Positions 48,457 to 61,324 of a stretch of DNA of 64,000 bases are shown here, piece after piece; positions within the stretch are counted from its first letter, which is position 1, and each line of letters opens with the position of its first letter. This DNA is from Papaver somniferum (Eukaryota; Streptophyta; Magnoliopsida; Ranunculales; Papaveraceae). The stretch is from NCBI RefSeq assembly GCF_003573695.1, contig NC_039363.1, positions 154,034,406 through 154,098,405 of the forward strand, read 5' to 3'. A model generated the notes under the pieces. That model did no database searches and had not been told where the DNA came from. It saw nothing but the letters and a program-made list of their open reading frames with translations. The translations under genes and the position numbers were made by a program.

Positions 48457-50733
48457 TGAAAAAGCGGGGGTACAACAACCACAACCAATCTGTATGGACT
48501 AACTCCAATATACTTTCAAGAGAATCAACTAGACTCAACCTTAATAAAGTATTTCAAAGAGTTATATCTCTCTTTCTCGATTCAATTCTTACTCAAGCAA
48601 ATATAAATCTGCAAGTCTAATTGAATATAAGAGAAATCACTTGAACGGTACCAAAGACCAATGTTCAAGGATCAATCAATTTCTATCAACAACCAAAGGT
48701 CGTATTTCCCAATTGATTGATTCAAATGCACAACCTGTGATATTTCAATTATAAAGATAAACAATATAATACGGAAAAGAAATAACACAGAAACCGAAAA
48801 TTTTGTTAACGAGGAAAAAACAAATGCAGAAAAACCCCGGGACCTAGTCCAGATTGAACACACACTATATTAAGCCGTTACAGACACTAGCCTACTACAA
48901 ACTAACTTCGGTCTGGACTGTAGTTGAACCCCAATAAATCTCACACGGATCCAAGGTACAGTTGTGCTCCTTACGTCTATGATCCTAGCAGGATACTACG
49001 CACTTGATTCCCTTAGCTGATCTCACCCGCAACTAAGAGTTGCTACGACCCAAAGTCGAAGACTTTAATAAACAAATCTGTATCACACAGAAAAGTCTAC
49101 GGTAATAGATAAATTTGTCTACCACATAAATACCTACGAGTTTTGTTCCGTCTTTTGATAAATCAAGGTGAACAGGAACCAATTGATAACCCGGACTTAT
49201 AGTCCCGAAGAACAGCCTAGAATTGTCAATCACCTCACAATAATCATAATCGACGCGGCGAAAGAAGATATTGTGGAATCACGAACGATGAGACGAAGAT
49301 GTTTGTGATTACTTTTATATCTTTCCTATCAGAGATACAAATCTCAAGCCAATCATTACGATTGTACTCAATACGATAGGAACAGCAAGATCAGGTCACA
49401 CAACTACAAGAAAGTAGTATCAGTATGGCTTCACAATCCCGATGAAGTCTTCAAGTCGTTAACCTACAGGGTCTAGGTATAAACCTAAGGTTAAAGGATA
49501 ATATACTCTAGCTTATACAACTAGTATCACACAGGAGGTGTGGGGATTAGGTTTCCCAGTTGCTAGAGTTCTCCTTTATATAGTCTTTCAAATCAGGGTT
49601 TGCAATCAATGTTATCTTAGTAACAGAGCATTCAATATTCACCGTTAGATGAAAACCTGATTAGATTCAAGCTAATATCTTTCAACCGTTAGATCGAAAC
49701 TTAGCTTGTTACACACAAATGAAATGCACGTTTTAGGTTTGTGTAACCGTATCCAAACATGTACATTCGTTGGTTCAACAGTAGTTAATCAAATGGTTAT
49801 CCATATGACCACTTTCATATTAACCATATTCTTCTTTACCATAACTAGTTCAAATTACTCAAATGAACTAGTTAAAGAGTTGTTCAATTGCTTAGATCTT
49901 TATAATAGACACAATTGAAGCAAAAACGATTTGATTCACTCGAATCGATTCATGAACTTTATACCCACGAATAATTGTTTTTAGAAAATAACCAACCTAA
50001 GTACGCGGACTAGGTACGCGGACTTAAGTACCCGGAATAAGTTTGTAAAAAGTTCACAAACTCCAACATGTTTTCTCTGGAAGAGAACCTCCGACAGTAC
50101 AGACTCTGTTCCGGTTTTCCTGAGCAGCAAAGTACGCATACTTTTGTTCAAGGAATAAGGACTTATACATGTATGTGTTACCACACAATGCTTATATCCA
50201 ACAATGGTTATATAATCTAAACTCTCATTTCAATCATTTTTACATTCTTAGAGGACGTTATATAGTTGTTATTCACAAACTATTTTTAGTCAAAGCCATT
50301 TTCAAGTAATTGAAATATAATATGACTTTCGTCACTAGTAAAGATGAACTTGGCCAAAGCGAAAGCTTACCAACACATATTTCGAGAAATAAATAAGCGA
50401 GATAAACTCGGCTCGAAATAGCAAATGTGTAAAATCAAAGTCTATATAGCAAAACGACTTTTGTCTCCAGATAGGAGATAGAGTAGGTAGACTTTTGAGT
50501 GATAGATAAGTTCAAGTCTCTTTTAGTCGATGAAGTTCCACCAGTTCCTTGAGTAGTTCTTCGTCTTGTATGATGATCGCCATGGAGTTTTTGAGCTCAA
50601 CTACACTTTCTATCCTAGTCCAAGACTTAGCTATAGTAGACTAGAAATTAAGACTTATAGTTTTGATCACTAACATTGACAAACATGCTTGAGATAGCAA
50701 CGCATGCGAGTTCGACCGAGCAGTGCTCTAACA
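48457..50733 (-). repeat. 3' LTR of element E
   Basis: Starts on + with TGAAAAAGCGGGGGTAC and ends GCAGTGCTCTAACA, next to the polypurine tract. It lacks about 50 bases present in the 5' LTR at 55890-55940. Confidence 0.92.
49995..50150. repeat. U3 repeat of element E, 3' LTR copy
   Basis: GTACGCGGACT units at about 50010 and 50021, with a related GTACCCGGAATAAG, then GTACGCATAC at 50132. The 5' LTR array (55970-56135) keeps an additional GTACGCGGACTGGGTTCGCGGACT. Confidence 0.65.
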
Positions 50734-50744
50734 ATCTCCCCCTT
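50734..50744 (-). promoter_or_regulatory. Polypurine tract of element E
   Basis: AAGGGGGAGAT on -, directly next to the TGTTAGAGC start of the 3' LTR. Confidence 0.9.
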
Positions 50745-52080
50745 TATCAATTTTAGTGAAAGAACTATCAATAAATATGGAATACAAAAATAGATAAATA
50801 AACTTATGTAGCTCCTATTCCACATTCCTAATCTTCAACATTACTCGAAATCTTCGTCACTTCCAAGTACTCCAATGATTCCAAAGGTTGTAAGTTTAAC
50901 ATCATCGTTGTTGAAAATACATAGCCATAACCATGAGAAAACAAGAATTCTCAATCATTGTTATACAGTGTCATAGTATTATTACACAACATCAAAGTTC
51001 AATTGTATCACAACTTCGACAATAATACTATGATGATATGTATCGCTCCCCCTTAGTCAATACTCCATCTCACATGGAAACCACTCCCCCTTACATAATG
51101 ATCCGAAAACCATATGTATTTGTAGTGTGAACTACACATTAATTCTCCCCCTTTTTGTCAATAAAATTGGCAAAGGTACGAAAACGGGATCCTAATGAAA
51201 ATTTCCATAGAGACATTTCATGACCAAAAGAAAGCACATATCAACTTTTTTAGATGCAATCATATAGCCGAAGCTAAATGCTTTCATCATGGAGTTTACA
51301 AAGATACAAGATAACTCCTATAATATTGCACAGCCGCACTCCCCACAAAGATTTGGCAATTAAGCACAAGTTCAATTAAGAACTCTCCCCCATAAATGTC
51401 ATTCCCGAGAGAACAACAAGAGCGACCTTAATTTCATAAGAAAAGTAGGATTTCTTTGGACATAACAAATCACATACGAATATGAATTTGATTCCAAAAA
51501 TGCTCAATTAGATTAACCACAAGAGAACCCATGATTAATCTAATCGGAATTGCTCGACATAAGAGAACTTACGAAGCCTCACAGTATATACATAAAATAT
51601 GGATCAGGGAAGATCAATACTGCGGAATAGACAATGATTCATTCTATTTTCCATTACTATTTGCACAATGACATACAATAGACATAATCCTTGTAAACAA
51701 AAGTTCATCCTATCTTCCATCAATATTTGCATAATGACATAATAGGTTTCAAAATTTTGTAACGTCAAAATTTCATTCATTCTTTTATCAATACATGCAT
51801 ATCGACATATGAAAGACTTAACTTTTGACAAGATATGAGACAATCATAGTTCACGGATGCAAACACACATATCCCATAACAAATTGCAATATATAAAACC
51901 ATAAAGATTAATACTGCAAAAATCATCTTCCAAACAATTTTAGAATTTAAAAAAATAAACCTAAAAACATGAAGATGAAAATGTTGGACATAGCTATGTG
52001 TAATCACAATAATGGCTATTCCAAACTCTAGTTATTCTTCTAAATAAAACAAGAAAATAAAATTCTCATAAGAAGATTTA
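50745..52080 (-). other. 3' noncoding region of element E
   Basis: AT-rich, no coding frame. It resembles the corresponding part of element C (58190-59400), for example AATGATCCG(A/T)AAACCATATGTA near 51099 and 58550. Confidence 0.6.
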
Positions 52081-52464
52081 CTAGATGTTAAGACCTTTGA
52101 AGAATTCTTTATCGTCCCCGAACTCCTTGTCGTCAACAACCATTGGGACATAAGTTTCATTAAGATAAGAGTTAATATCAATAAACCTTCTTGACTGATA
52201 TCGAAACAACGCCTTCTGAATCTCATGAGTCTTAAACACAAAATCCTTTATTTGTTGAATCTCCTTTTATGTCTCCTTCAACACTTCAAGAACATCAGAA
52301 AAATTCTGAGAATTTGAAGGAACAACTCTAGGCTTCCTCACATTCCTTGTTTTTCTTTTCAATGTCGGAGATAACAAAGATTTCTCTTTTTCCTTCATGA
52401 TTGATGGCTTGACAATCATATTAACATCTTTTCCATCAGAAGACATGATGCTTGGAGTATCCAT
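52081..52464 (-). pseudogene. ORF2 of element E (one in-frame stop)
   Basis: The frame starts MDTPSIMSSDGKDVNM and has a basic stretch, LLSPTLKRKTRNVRKPRVV, then a TAA at 52267. It continues in frame with KEIQQIKDFVFKTHEIQKAL and FRYQSRRFIDINSYL to an acidic tail, DDKEFGDDKEFFKGLNI, and a TAG at 52081-52083. The whole frame is 127 codons. A basic N-terminal part followed by a helical part, placed after gag, parallels ORF2 of elements B and D, though I see no clear sequence identity with those. No known domain. Confidence 0.6.
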
Positions 52465-52850
52465 AAACGTATGGGTTTGTGAGAGGAAATCACAATCTCA
52501 ACAAGTAGTCTCAATATAAAAGAAGCTTCAGGGAATGAAAAGGGAATGTAGGGTTACACCACCTTTAATATGTTCGTGCACGCAGAACTATGAACCCTAG
52601 AGAGAGTAGAATGGTCGAGAATAACCCTCCTTTATTGATAGACAGGGAAATTAAAAAAAAGGAAAATAAACTTTTCCTAAAGCCTGAGAGGTACACAATC
52701 TTGTCTCTTTGATCAGGCACATGAGACAAGATTTACAGATCAACACAATCAAGTTGTGTTGCGGTGAACAAAAATTTGTCCACCATGTTCCTCTTGAGAG
52801 GAATCCACAGACCTCTGTCTATCAAAACGATTTGACCATACTTTATTATC

Positions 52851-54309
52851 TTATGGTCGTGTTTTGTCCTTGGAAACTAACTTCTTAGATGAAGATAAAA
52901 TCTTACATACCTCAACAGTCTTCTGAGCGAGTTTAAGCTTGTTTGCTAATCGATTTGCTCGTCGTTGAAGTTTGTTGACATGTCTTAATTTGTGTTTGTA
53001 CTTGTAACACTTTGATAGTTCATGACCCTTGAGTGAACAGTATGAGCACATCAATCTTGAACATAATTCAGGCATCTGAGATGTGCAAGTAGCTAGACAC
53101 ATGGTGGAACCTGAAACATCATACACAGAGTTTCCAAAGAAGTGGTCAATTTTATCTTCCAGATTGGTTGAGTTTTCTTCTGAAAGAATATCAAGATTGA
53201 TGTGTGTATTGCTACAATTATCAAAATCAATATTTTCACAAAGAATTGCAACGCTTTATTTCTCATCTTCATTAGAATCATAGCTGTCAGACATTTCATC
53301 AAGAGTTGCAGCAAGACCTTTGTTTCCAGTGTATTTCTTTCGATTTGGACACTCATTTTCAAAATGACAAAAACCTTTACACTTAAAGAACTGAGGCATA
53401 TCATAGTCATCAGTTTCATCAATATCCGTATTTTTAGGAGGAACACGATTATGAGGTTTATCTGATGACTTGGATTTATCTCTGGAAAACCGTTTACTTC
53501 TCTTCAAAAGAAGATCCCTAAACTGTCTTGTGATCAACGAGACCTACTTGTCAAGATCTTCATATGATGAATCGGCCTCAGAAAGATCACCTTCAGAGAT
53601 ATAAACACTTTTACTTTGATCAAGTAATTTAGTGTTCTTTTGTGCTTTGCGTGCAACATCCTTACTAGACTTGGACGTATGCTCATGATCAAAGATCTTT
53701 AGCTTCCCAACCAGAGTATTTCTGGAAAACGTTGAGAGATTATTTCCTTCAACGATGGCATGCTTCTTAGAATCGTATCTAGATGGCAGCGATCTTAGAA
53801 TTTTCATCACAATGTCCTTTTCAGGAATAGTCTTACCCAATGCAAAATATGCATAAACAATTTCAGACACTTTGTGATTAAACTCATCAAACGTTTCTTC
53901 ATCTTCCATATGAAGGTTTTCCCAATCAGAACTTAGGTTTTCAAGTCTATCTTATTTCTCATTTGTATTTCCTTAAAATACGGTTTATAAGATATCCAAG
54001 GCTTCCTTAGACTTTGTGCACAATAGTTACATGGTGCTGAAGGTCTGGGGTAATGGCATGTATGATAGCATTTAAGCCGTCATAATTTTGCTTTGCAGCA
54101 AGAACTTCTTCTAGGCAATATCTACCAATATCCTGCGGTATAGGTACATCGCCTTCTGTATAAACCAGAGGTTCATAGCCATTAATAACACGTACCCATG
54201 TTTGAAAATCACGAGCTTGAAGAAAGGCACGCATAGCAATTTTCCACCATAGGTAGTTTGAGCCATCGTAGACTGGTGGTATGTTTATGGAGATAGAATT
54301 CCCATCCAT
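52851..54309 (-). pseudogene. Gag of element E, with two zinc knuckles (broken)
   Basis: Starts MDGNSISINIPPVYDGSNYL, with the copia capsid signature YDGSNYLWWK, then YDGLNAIIHAITPDLQHHV; the frame 53909-53544 continues with TFDEFNHKVSEIVYAYFALG and MKILRSLPSRYDSKKH. The first zinc knuckle (53256-53537 frame, FFKCKGFCHFENEC) has lost its first Cys, which element B retains. A second CCHC, CSYCSLKGHELSKC, lies in the frame 53126-52851, followed by a Lys/Arg-rich helix (KLQRRANRLANKLKLAQK). Several stops and frameshifts are present. Two knuckles make this gag longer than that of element A. Confidence 0.85.
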
Positions 54310-54358
54310 AAAGTCAGATCGCTACAAATACAGACTTGTAAGGTCTTTAAACAATTTT

Positions 54359-54371
54359 GCCTGCTCTACCA
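54359..54371 (-). promoter_or_regulatory. Primer binding site of element E, 3-base deletion
   Basis: On - TGGTAGAGCAGGC, two bases after the 5' LTR; the family form TGGTATCAGAGCAGG (intact in element C) lacks TCA here. The loss may have followed insertion. Confidence 0.8.
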
Positions 54372-54373
54372 AT

Positions 54374-56724
54374 TAAAAAGCGGGAGTACAACAACCACAC
54401 CCAATATTTCGATTAGTAATATGTATGGACTAAATCCAATATACTTTCAAGAGAATCAACTAGACTCAATCTTAATAAAGTACATCAAAGAGTTATATCT
54501 CTCTTTCTCGATTTAATTCTTACTCAAGAAAATAGAAACCTGCGAGTCTAATTGAATACAAGAGAAATCACTTGAACGTACCAAAGACCAATGTTCAAGG
54601 ATCAATCAATTTCAATCAACAACCAAAGGTCAGAATTCCCAACTGATTGATTCAAACGCACAACCTGTGATATTTCAATTATAAAGATAAACAATATAAT
54701 GCGGAAAAGAAATAACACAGACACCAGAAATTTTGTTAACGAGGAAACCACAAATGCAGAAAAACCTCGGGACCTAGTCCAGATTGAACACACACTGTAT
54801 TAAGCCGCTACAGACACTAGCCTACTAGAAACTAACTTCGGTCTGGATCGTAGTTGAACCCCAATCAATCTCACACTGATCAAAGGTACAGTTGCGCTCT
54901 TTACGTCTCTGATCCCAGCAGGATACTACGCACTTGATTCCCTTAGCTGATCTCACCCACAACTAAGAGTTGCTACGACTCAAAGTCGAAGACTTTAATA
55001 AACAGATCTGTATCACACAATAAAGTCTACGGTAATAGATAAATATGTCTCCCACAGAAATACCTACGAGTTTTGTTCCGTCTTTTGATAAATCAAGGTG
55101 AACAGGAACCAATTGATAACCCAGACTTATATTACCGAAGAACAACCTAGAATTATCAATCACCTCACAATAATCTTAATCGACGTGGCGAAAGAAGATA
55201 ATGTGGAATCACAAATGATGAGAGGAAGATGTTTGTGATTACTTTTATATCTTTCCTATCGGAGATATCAATCTCAAGCCAATCGTTACGATTGTACTCA
55301 ATACGATAGAAACAACAAGATCAGATCACACAACAACAAGAAAGTAGTATCGGTCTGGCTTCACAATCCCAATGAAGTCTTCAAGTCGTTAACCTACAAG
55401 GTCTCGATAGAAATCTAAGGTTAAAGGAGAATAAACTCTAGCTTATACAACTAGTATCACACAGGAGGTGTGGGGATTATATTTCCCAGTTGCCAGAGTT
55501 CTCCTTTATATAGTCTTTTAGATCACGGTTTGTAATCAATGTTAGCTTAGTAACAAAGCATTCAATATTCACCGTTAGATGAAAACCTCATTAGATTCAA
55601 GCTAATGTCTTTCAACCGTTAGATCGAAACTTAGCTTGTTACACACAAATGAAATGCACGTTTTAGGTTTGTGTAACCGTACCCAAACATGTACGTTTGT
55701 TGGTTCAACAGTAGTTAACCAAATGGTTAACCATATGATCACTTTCATATCAACCATATTCTTCTTTACCACAACTAGTTCAAATGACTCAAATGAACTA
55801 GTTAGGGAGTTGTTCAATTGCTTAGATCTTTTTAATAGACACAATTGAAACAAAAACGATTTGATTCACTCGAATCGATTCATGAACTTTATAACCACGG
55901 TTTGCAAACTTGCATTCCTTAGTTAATAAAATTATAAGTTCACGAATAATCGTTTTTAGAAAATAACCAACTTAAGTACACAGACTAGGTACGCGGACTT
56001 AAGTACCCGAAATAAGTTTGTAAAATGTTCACAAACTCCAGCTGATTTTCTCGGGAAGGGAACCTCCGACAGTACGCGGACTGGGTTCGCGGACTCTATT
56101 CCGGTTTTCCTGACCAGCAAAGTACGCATACTTTGGTTCAAGGAATAAGGACTTATAATGTATGTGTTACCACACAATTATTATATCCAACAATGGTTAT
56201 ATAATCTAAACTCAATCATTGAAACATTCTTAGCGGACGTTATATAGTTGTTATTCACAAACTATTTTTCGTCAAAGCCATTTTCAAGTAATTGAAACAT
56301 AATATGACTTTCGTCACTAGTAAAGATGAACTTGTCCAAAGCGAAAGCTTACTAACACATATTTCGAGAAATAGATAAGCGATATAAACTCGGCTCGAAA
56401 TAGCAAATGTGTATAATCAAAGTCTATATAACAAGACGACTTTTTTTATCAAGATAGGAGATAGAGTAGATAGACTTTTGAGTGATAAATAATTTCAAGT
56501 CTCCACATACCTTTTAGACGATAAAGTTCTACCAGTTCCTTGAGTAGTTCTTCGTATTGTATGATGATCGCCATGGAGTTCTTGAGCTCAACTACACTTT
56601 CTATCCTAGTCCGAGACTTAGGTGTAGTATACTAGAAATCAAGACTTATAGTTTTGATCACTAACATTGACAAACATGCTTGAGATAGCAACGCATGCGA
56701 GTTTGAACGATCAGTGCTCTAACA
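54374..56724 (-). repeat. 5' LTR of element E
   Basis: 2351 bp, ending on + in GATCAGTGCTCTAACA and followed by TATAG. A TATA box (CTATATAAAGGAG on -) lies at 55503-55513. The U3 repeat of GTACGCGGACT type lies at 55970-56135. Confidence 0.92.
55507..55513 (-). promoter_or_regulatory. TATA box of the long-LTR family (element E 5' LTR)
   Basis: CTATATA on -, in the conserved context CTATATAAAGGAGAACTC. Related contexts occur at 62681 (element C) and at 48452, where element E itself inserted. It would direct transcription toward gag. Confidence 0.6.
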
Positions 56725-56729
56725 TATAG

Positions 56730-58180
56730 TCTTTCAGTTTGCTTTCAATCAAAGCCAAGATAGCTTAGTAACAAAGCATTCAATATTCACCATTAGATGA
56801 AAACCTGATTTAAGATTCAATCTAAGTCTTCTTAAAACCAAAGAAATATTTCTCCACCGTTAGATGGTCTTAGCTTGTTACACACAAATGAAATATACCT
56901 TCATTTAGGTATGGGTAACCGTACCTAAACGTGTATATTGAGTTGGCTCAATAACAGTTAACCGAAGTTAGTCATATGAACGCTTTTGTCTTAACTACAT
57001 TCATGTAACACATCTAGATCAACTATGATGATCAATCAATCATGAAAGACAATCAAATGAATCTAATTGTGTTTCATATAGATTTTTTCAATTTTTCACT
57101 ATCTCATAGAAATACATATGAACCAATTGAAACAAAATCGGATTGATTCGTAAGAATCAATTCATGAACATTAAGCCACGGTTTGCAAAGATTGCATTCC
57201 TTAATTCATAAATGTATTTTTTCATGACTATGAAAATTATATTAAACCGAATTTAAAACTTTAACCACTAAGTTTGCAAACACGTACACAAACTATAGTT
57301 TCCGGACTCTAGTCTTGTCCAGCCGTTTGCAAACGGGTATGCAAACAGCCGTCCCGAACCTAACTAAAGTAGAATCGTCCGCATACTAGTATGAAAACAA
57401 GGTTCCCGGACATTACCGATAAAATTGTTCGCATACTAGGTATGCAAACAAGGTTCTCAGACCTGAATCATACTAAAACAGTTTGCATACTAGGTATGCA
57501 TACTATATTCTATCCAGACAAAGGGTTTTGTGCTAAACTCTCAGTTCAATTATTGAAACATCCTGAGAAGATGAAAATAGCTGTGTCACACAAACTATTA
57601 GCTTATAAGTAATTTTCAAGTGATCGAATGATCAATACGAAACTTTCTGAGTCGACATCAAATGATTGTCTCACACAAATCATGTAAGATGTTTCAAGGC
57701 AATTTTCACGTGATCATCTTTTTGACATATTATTTAGTTTCCAACAAATAAATTGTTTCCAACTAAACTCGTCAAGAATATGATGAACGTAGCTAAAGCA
57801 AAAAGCTTCCAACATATATTTTGAGAAATGGATAACCGAGTTAAACTCAGCTCGAAATATCAAATGTGTATAATATAAAAGTTTATAGCTATACGACTTA
57901 GTCTGATTAGGAGATATAATAGAATAGACTTCTTAGTGATATATATGTTTTTGTCTCCACATACCTTTTGTTGATGAAGTTCCTCCAAGCTCTCCTCAGT
58001 AGATCTCCGTCTTCAATCGATAAACGACGTGAAATCTAAAGCTCAACTACACATTCTATCCTAATCCGAGACATAGCTATAAGTAGACTAGAAATCAAGA
58101 CTATAGTTTTGATCAACTAAAATTGACAAAAAAGCTTGAGATAGCAACGCTTGCGAGTTCGACCGAGCAATGATCTAACA
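56730..58180 (-). repeat. 3' LTR of element C, right part
   Basis: Resumes the LTR cut at 48456 and ends GCAATGATCTAACA (58180), followed by a degenerate polypurine tract (ATCTCCATATTTGTC). The U3 repeat is at 57295-57515. Confidence 0.88.
57295..57515. repeat. U3 tandem repeat of element C
   Basis: Three to four units of about 50-60 bases with the palindromic core GCATACTAGGTATGC followed by AAACAAGGTTC. The same array is in the 5' LTR at 63240-63460 (CGCATACTAGTATGCAAACA and relatives). Confidence 0.8.
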
Positions 58181-59578
58181 ATCTCCATATTTGTCAATTT
58201 TAGTGCCAAAAATATCAATACATATGGATTACAAAATAAATAAAATTTGTAGCTTCTCATCCATCATGCTTGATTTCCTTGGATCTTCAACATTCCTTGA
58301 ATTCTTCGTCACTTCAAGTACTCTAGTGATTCTGAACATATTCAACTCAGCATCATTTGTTGTTGAAGATCCGTAGCCATAATAATAATCAACAAGTTGT
58401 TTTATTATTGTTATGCAGTGTCATAGTATTATTACACAACATCAAAGTCCAATTGCATCATAACTTTGACAATAATACTACGGTGATATGTATCACTCCG
58501 CTTTAGTCAATACTTTCATCTCACAATGAAAATCACCCCTCCTTACATAATGATCCGTAAACCATATGTACGTAGTGTGAACTACCAATAAATCTCCCCC
58601 TTTTTGTCAATATAAATTGAGAAAGGTACGAAAACTATGGGATCATAATGAAATTCTCAAAGAGATAATTCATGACTAAAAGAGAACATACCAACTTTTT
58701 TTCGACGATTTCACATAGTCGAAACTAATTGTATTCATCAAGGAGTTTATAAATATACAATATAACTCCTACAATATTCCACAACCGCACTCCCCACAAA
58801 AATTGGAAATTAAGCACAAGTTCAATTAAGAACTCTCTCACATAGTATGTCATTCCCGAAAGAACAACAAGAGCGACCTCACTTTTACAAGAAAATAATG
58901 ATTTCTTTGGACATTAACAAATTACATGAAACATGAATTTGTATCCAGAAAAATCGAATAAATTAATCACAAGCAAACCTTATATAATAAATTTAGTCAG
59001 AAATGCTCAACATAAGAAAACTTACGGAGCCATACAGTACTTTCACATAAAAGTGGATCAGGGAAAGATCAATACTGCGGAATATTCAAAAGTTCATTCT
59101 ATCTTTCATCGGTATTCGTAATGACACAATAGATTTAACTTTTGAACATATATGAGATAATTGTAGTTCGCGGACGTAAACACATACATATCTCATAAGC
59201 AATTGCAATATATGAAATCAAATAGATTAAATACTACAAAAATCATCTTCCAAATAACTTTAGAATTTAAATAAATAAATCTAAAAACATTGCAAGATGA
59301 AAATCGTTGAAATAGTTATGTATAATCATAATAATTGCTATTCCAAACCCTGGTTCTCCTTCTTAAACAAAATAATAAATTCTCATAAGAAGTTTCCTAG
59401 ACAAAACAAAACGAAGAGACAAACTTGTAAGAAATAAACTCGTAAAGAGCATACAAGATGATTTTCCCTTAGAAGGTAGAATCAATCTTTTTCGCACGGA
59501 TTTACACTAAGAATGGCTACCAAAGGCGTATAAAAATATTTTCTTAACAAAGAAGAAAATACAAAGTCATTAACGACC

Positions 59579-60037
59579 ATGCACCGTAGTTCACATAAGA
59601 GGATTATGAACATTCAGGAATCCCAGAGTAACGCGTACTACTGCCAATTCTTGAATTTTCTTCTTTGTGATTCACCAAAAACATTCTTAAAAAAGCTACA
59701 CATGAGCTTAGAAGATAAGTACTCCAAGAATCCAAGTGCGCAAGTCCAAGAGAAGTGGCACAAGTGCGAAAAAATGGAGCAAAACACTCAAAAACAAGAG
59801 ACGGGACAAAAACCTATCTTAACTCATCCAAATTCAGGATTTCTCATCACCATTTTGAATGTAAATCAAATAGGACGAGAATGCAAAAAGAATGAGGTCA
59901 TTCCGAGTTCGTATGAAGAAGTTATGGCCAAAACAAATTGTCAAATATCGACGTCTACAGGCCAGTTCGCAAATGGGTGTAAATTGTTTGCAAACGGTGT
60001 TAGCGAACTGAAGACCCTTGATTTTGATTTTAAATGA
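59579..60037 (+). other. 152-codon open frame opposite to element C, function unknown
   Basis: This is the longest open frame of element C, but it lies on the strand opposite to gag. It has no recognised domain and is rich in Lys, Gln and Asn. The DNA around 59880-59940 (GTCATTCCGAGTTCGTATGAAG, AAGTTATGGCC) is of a type I associate with plant repeats and not with a gene. Just after it, GTTTGCAAACGG (59988) echoes the GTTTGCAAACGG of the U3 repeat of the same element (57325). I treat it as unproven. Confidence 0.25.
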
Positions 60038-60373
60038 TGTTATGCATACATGGTATGTGTACCATGAAGGCCAAACATCCCGAACTACTATTTTCGAACC
60101 TGAACATCTAAGAACCTTAAACAAAAATCAAGTTAGGTAGACATGAATGATACACAAGGTACATGGATCATGATAAGAACTTTAAGAAAATAATAAAATC
60201 ATAAATCTTGCTCAAGTTTATAGACATACCTTTTAGAAGAATCTAATCGAACTCTACATTCTTACCAAAAATTCAAAATCTTACCCAACATAATATGTGC
60301 GCCCCAATTCTTGTGATTCCCTCACCGTACACATAGTAGGGCATTCCTTAGTGAGGATGCACTTCCAACACAA

Positions 60374-60592
60374 TCAAGTTGTGTTGATATTAACAATGTC
60401 TTTCTCACCACAGGTGACAGAAACCGATTTTTCCGCAACTATCGATTTTTCACAATTTATAGTCTTTGGCTTACTTCGTTTCTTATTCCACCAATTCTTG
60501 TGTATCACTTTTGGATTATCATGAAATAGATCAATTTTAGAACCTTTCATATCCAAATCCATATTTCTAAAGAACTCTTTAACTTCCAACAT
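60374..60592 (-). pseudogene. Unrecognised coding-like remnant of element C
   Basis: The frame MLEVKEFFRNMDLDMKG continues with a charged stretch (IHKNWWNKKRSKPKTINC) to a stop at 60374. By position, between the gag start and the 3' noncoding part, it may be gag tail or ORF2, but no zinc knuckle is seen. The inverted word AACACAATCAAGTTGTGTTG (60369) also occurs at 52743 in element E, near the end of its gag. Confidence 0.35.
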
Positions 60593-60608
60593 TATGGATA
60601 CTGCCTTC

Positions 60609-61320
60609 TGATAGACACATTTTTGTGTCTACGTTGTCCTTAATTTCATGTATTGTTGGTACTCGATTTTTTGTACTTATTATGGTATTTTATGTGTTTT
60701 TAGGTATTTTTGGAAATAAACATTCTCGGAAAAATCGGCTCGAAAAGTCGTCTAAAGCACCAGAAGGAACGTGTTATTCAGACTCTCACTTGTGGATAAG
60801 GGGCGCCCAAATGATAAGGGGTACCCAAAGGATATTTGCACCCAAGCAGCTGATCAGAGACACCCCTCATGGCATCTGCTATTCGCACCCCAGGACCGGA
60901 TAAGGGGCACCCATCTTCTTCTTCACGGGAAAGATATTTGGAGGGAAAAGAAATCTCAACTGTGTGAGATTCTGGTCATGATATCATGGGGATATTTGTG
61001 TCTTTAAGACATGATTATCTTCTTACCATGATAGTAAGATTTTGTACGTGTCTTGAATAGAAGGAAATCGTATACTTTTGGATATTTTCGAAAACAGGGA
61101 AGGAATTATTCACGGAATTAATTGAAGATATTCTCTTCATTATTTGGCTCAATTAAATGAGAAGATTTGGATATACCATACAACTCAGAAGACGTGTGAA
61201 AATGGAGAGGAAATATTCCCGTGAAATACTTTCATTAACTGCAAAGATCTTTTGGAGTAATTGAGATGATTGTCGACCTAAGATTGGCTTCACAGTATAA
61301 ATAAGAGTGTCTTGGGTATC
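60609..61320 (+). mobile_element. Second copy of the TGATAGACAC LTR-like repeat
   Basis: Starts TGATAGACACATTTTTGTGTC and follows 8937-9300 through the AAATAAAC(A/T)(T/C)TC region, the GGGGCACCC motif array and CTTCTTCTTCACGG. A TATA box (CAGTATAAATAAGAG) is at 61293. After that, similarity to the first copy is not visible, so it is truncated or strongly diverged. It interrupts the gag-like frame of element C. Confidence 0.55.
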
Positions 61321-61324
61321 AGTG

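Larger units (their letters stand above)
48457..56724 (-). mobile_element. Complete gag-only long-LTR element E (TSD TATAG)
   Basis: 8.3 kb, with LTRs at 48457-50733 and 54374-56724 and the duplication TATAG at 48452-48456 and 56725-56729. In order on - it has a primer site, gag (54309 to about 52851), ORF2 (52464-52081), 1.3 kb without coding, and a polypurine tract. There is no protease, integrase or RT, and no space for one. It is the best reference copy of the family in this window. It sits in the 3' LTR of element C. Confidence 0.92.

Noticed and set aside
48672..48863. 63-codon open frame repeated at 54602-54793 (and similar pairs at 49033/54963, 49706/55636)
   Set aside because: These are paired only because they lie in the two LTRs of element E; they contain noncoding LTR signals and no domain.
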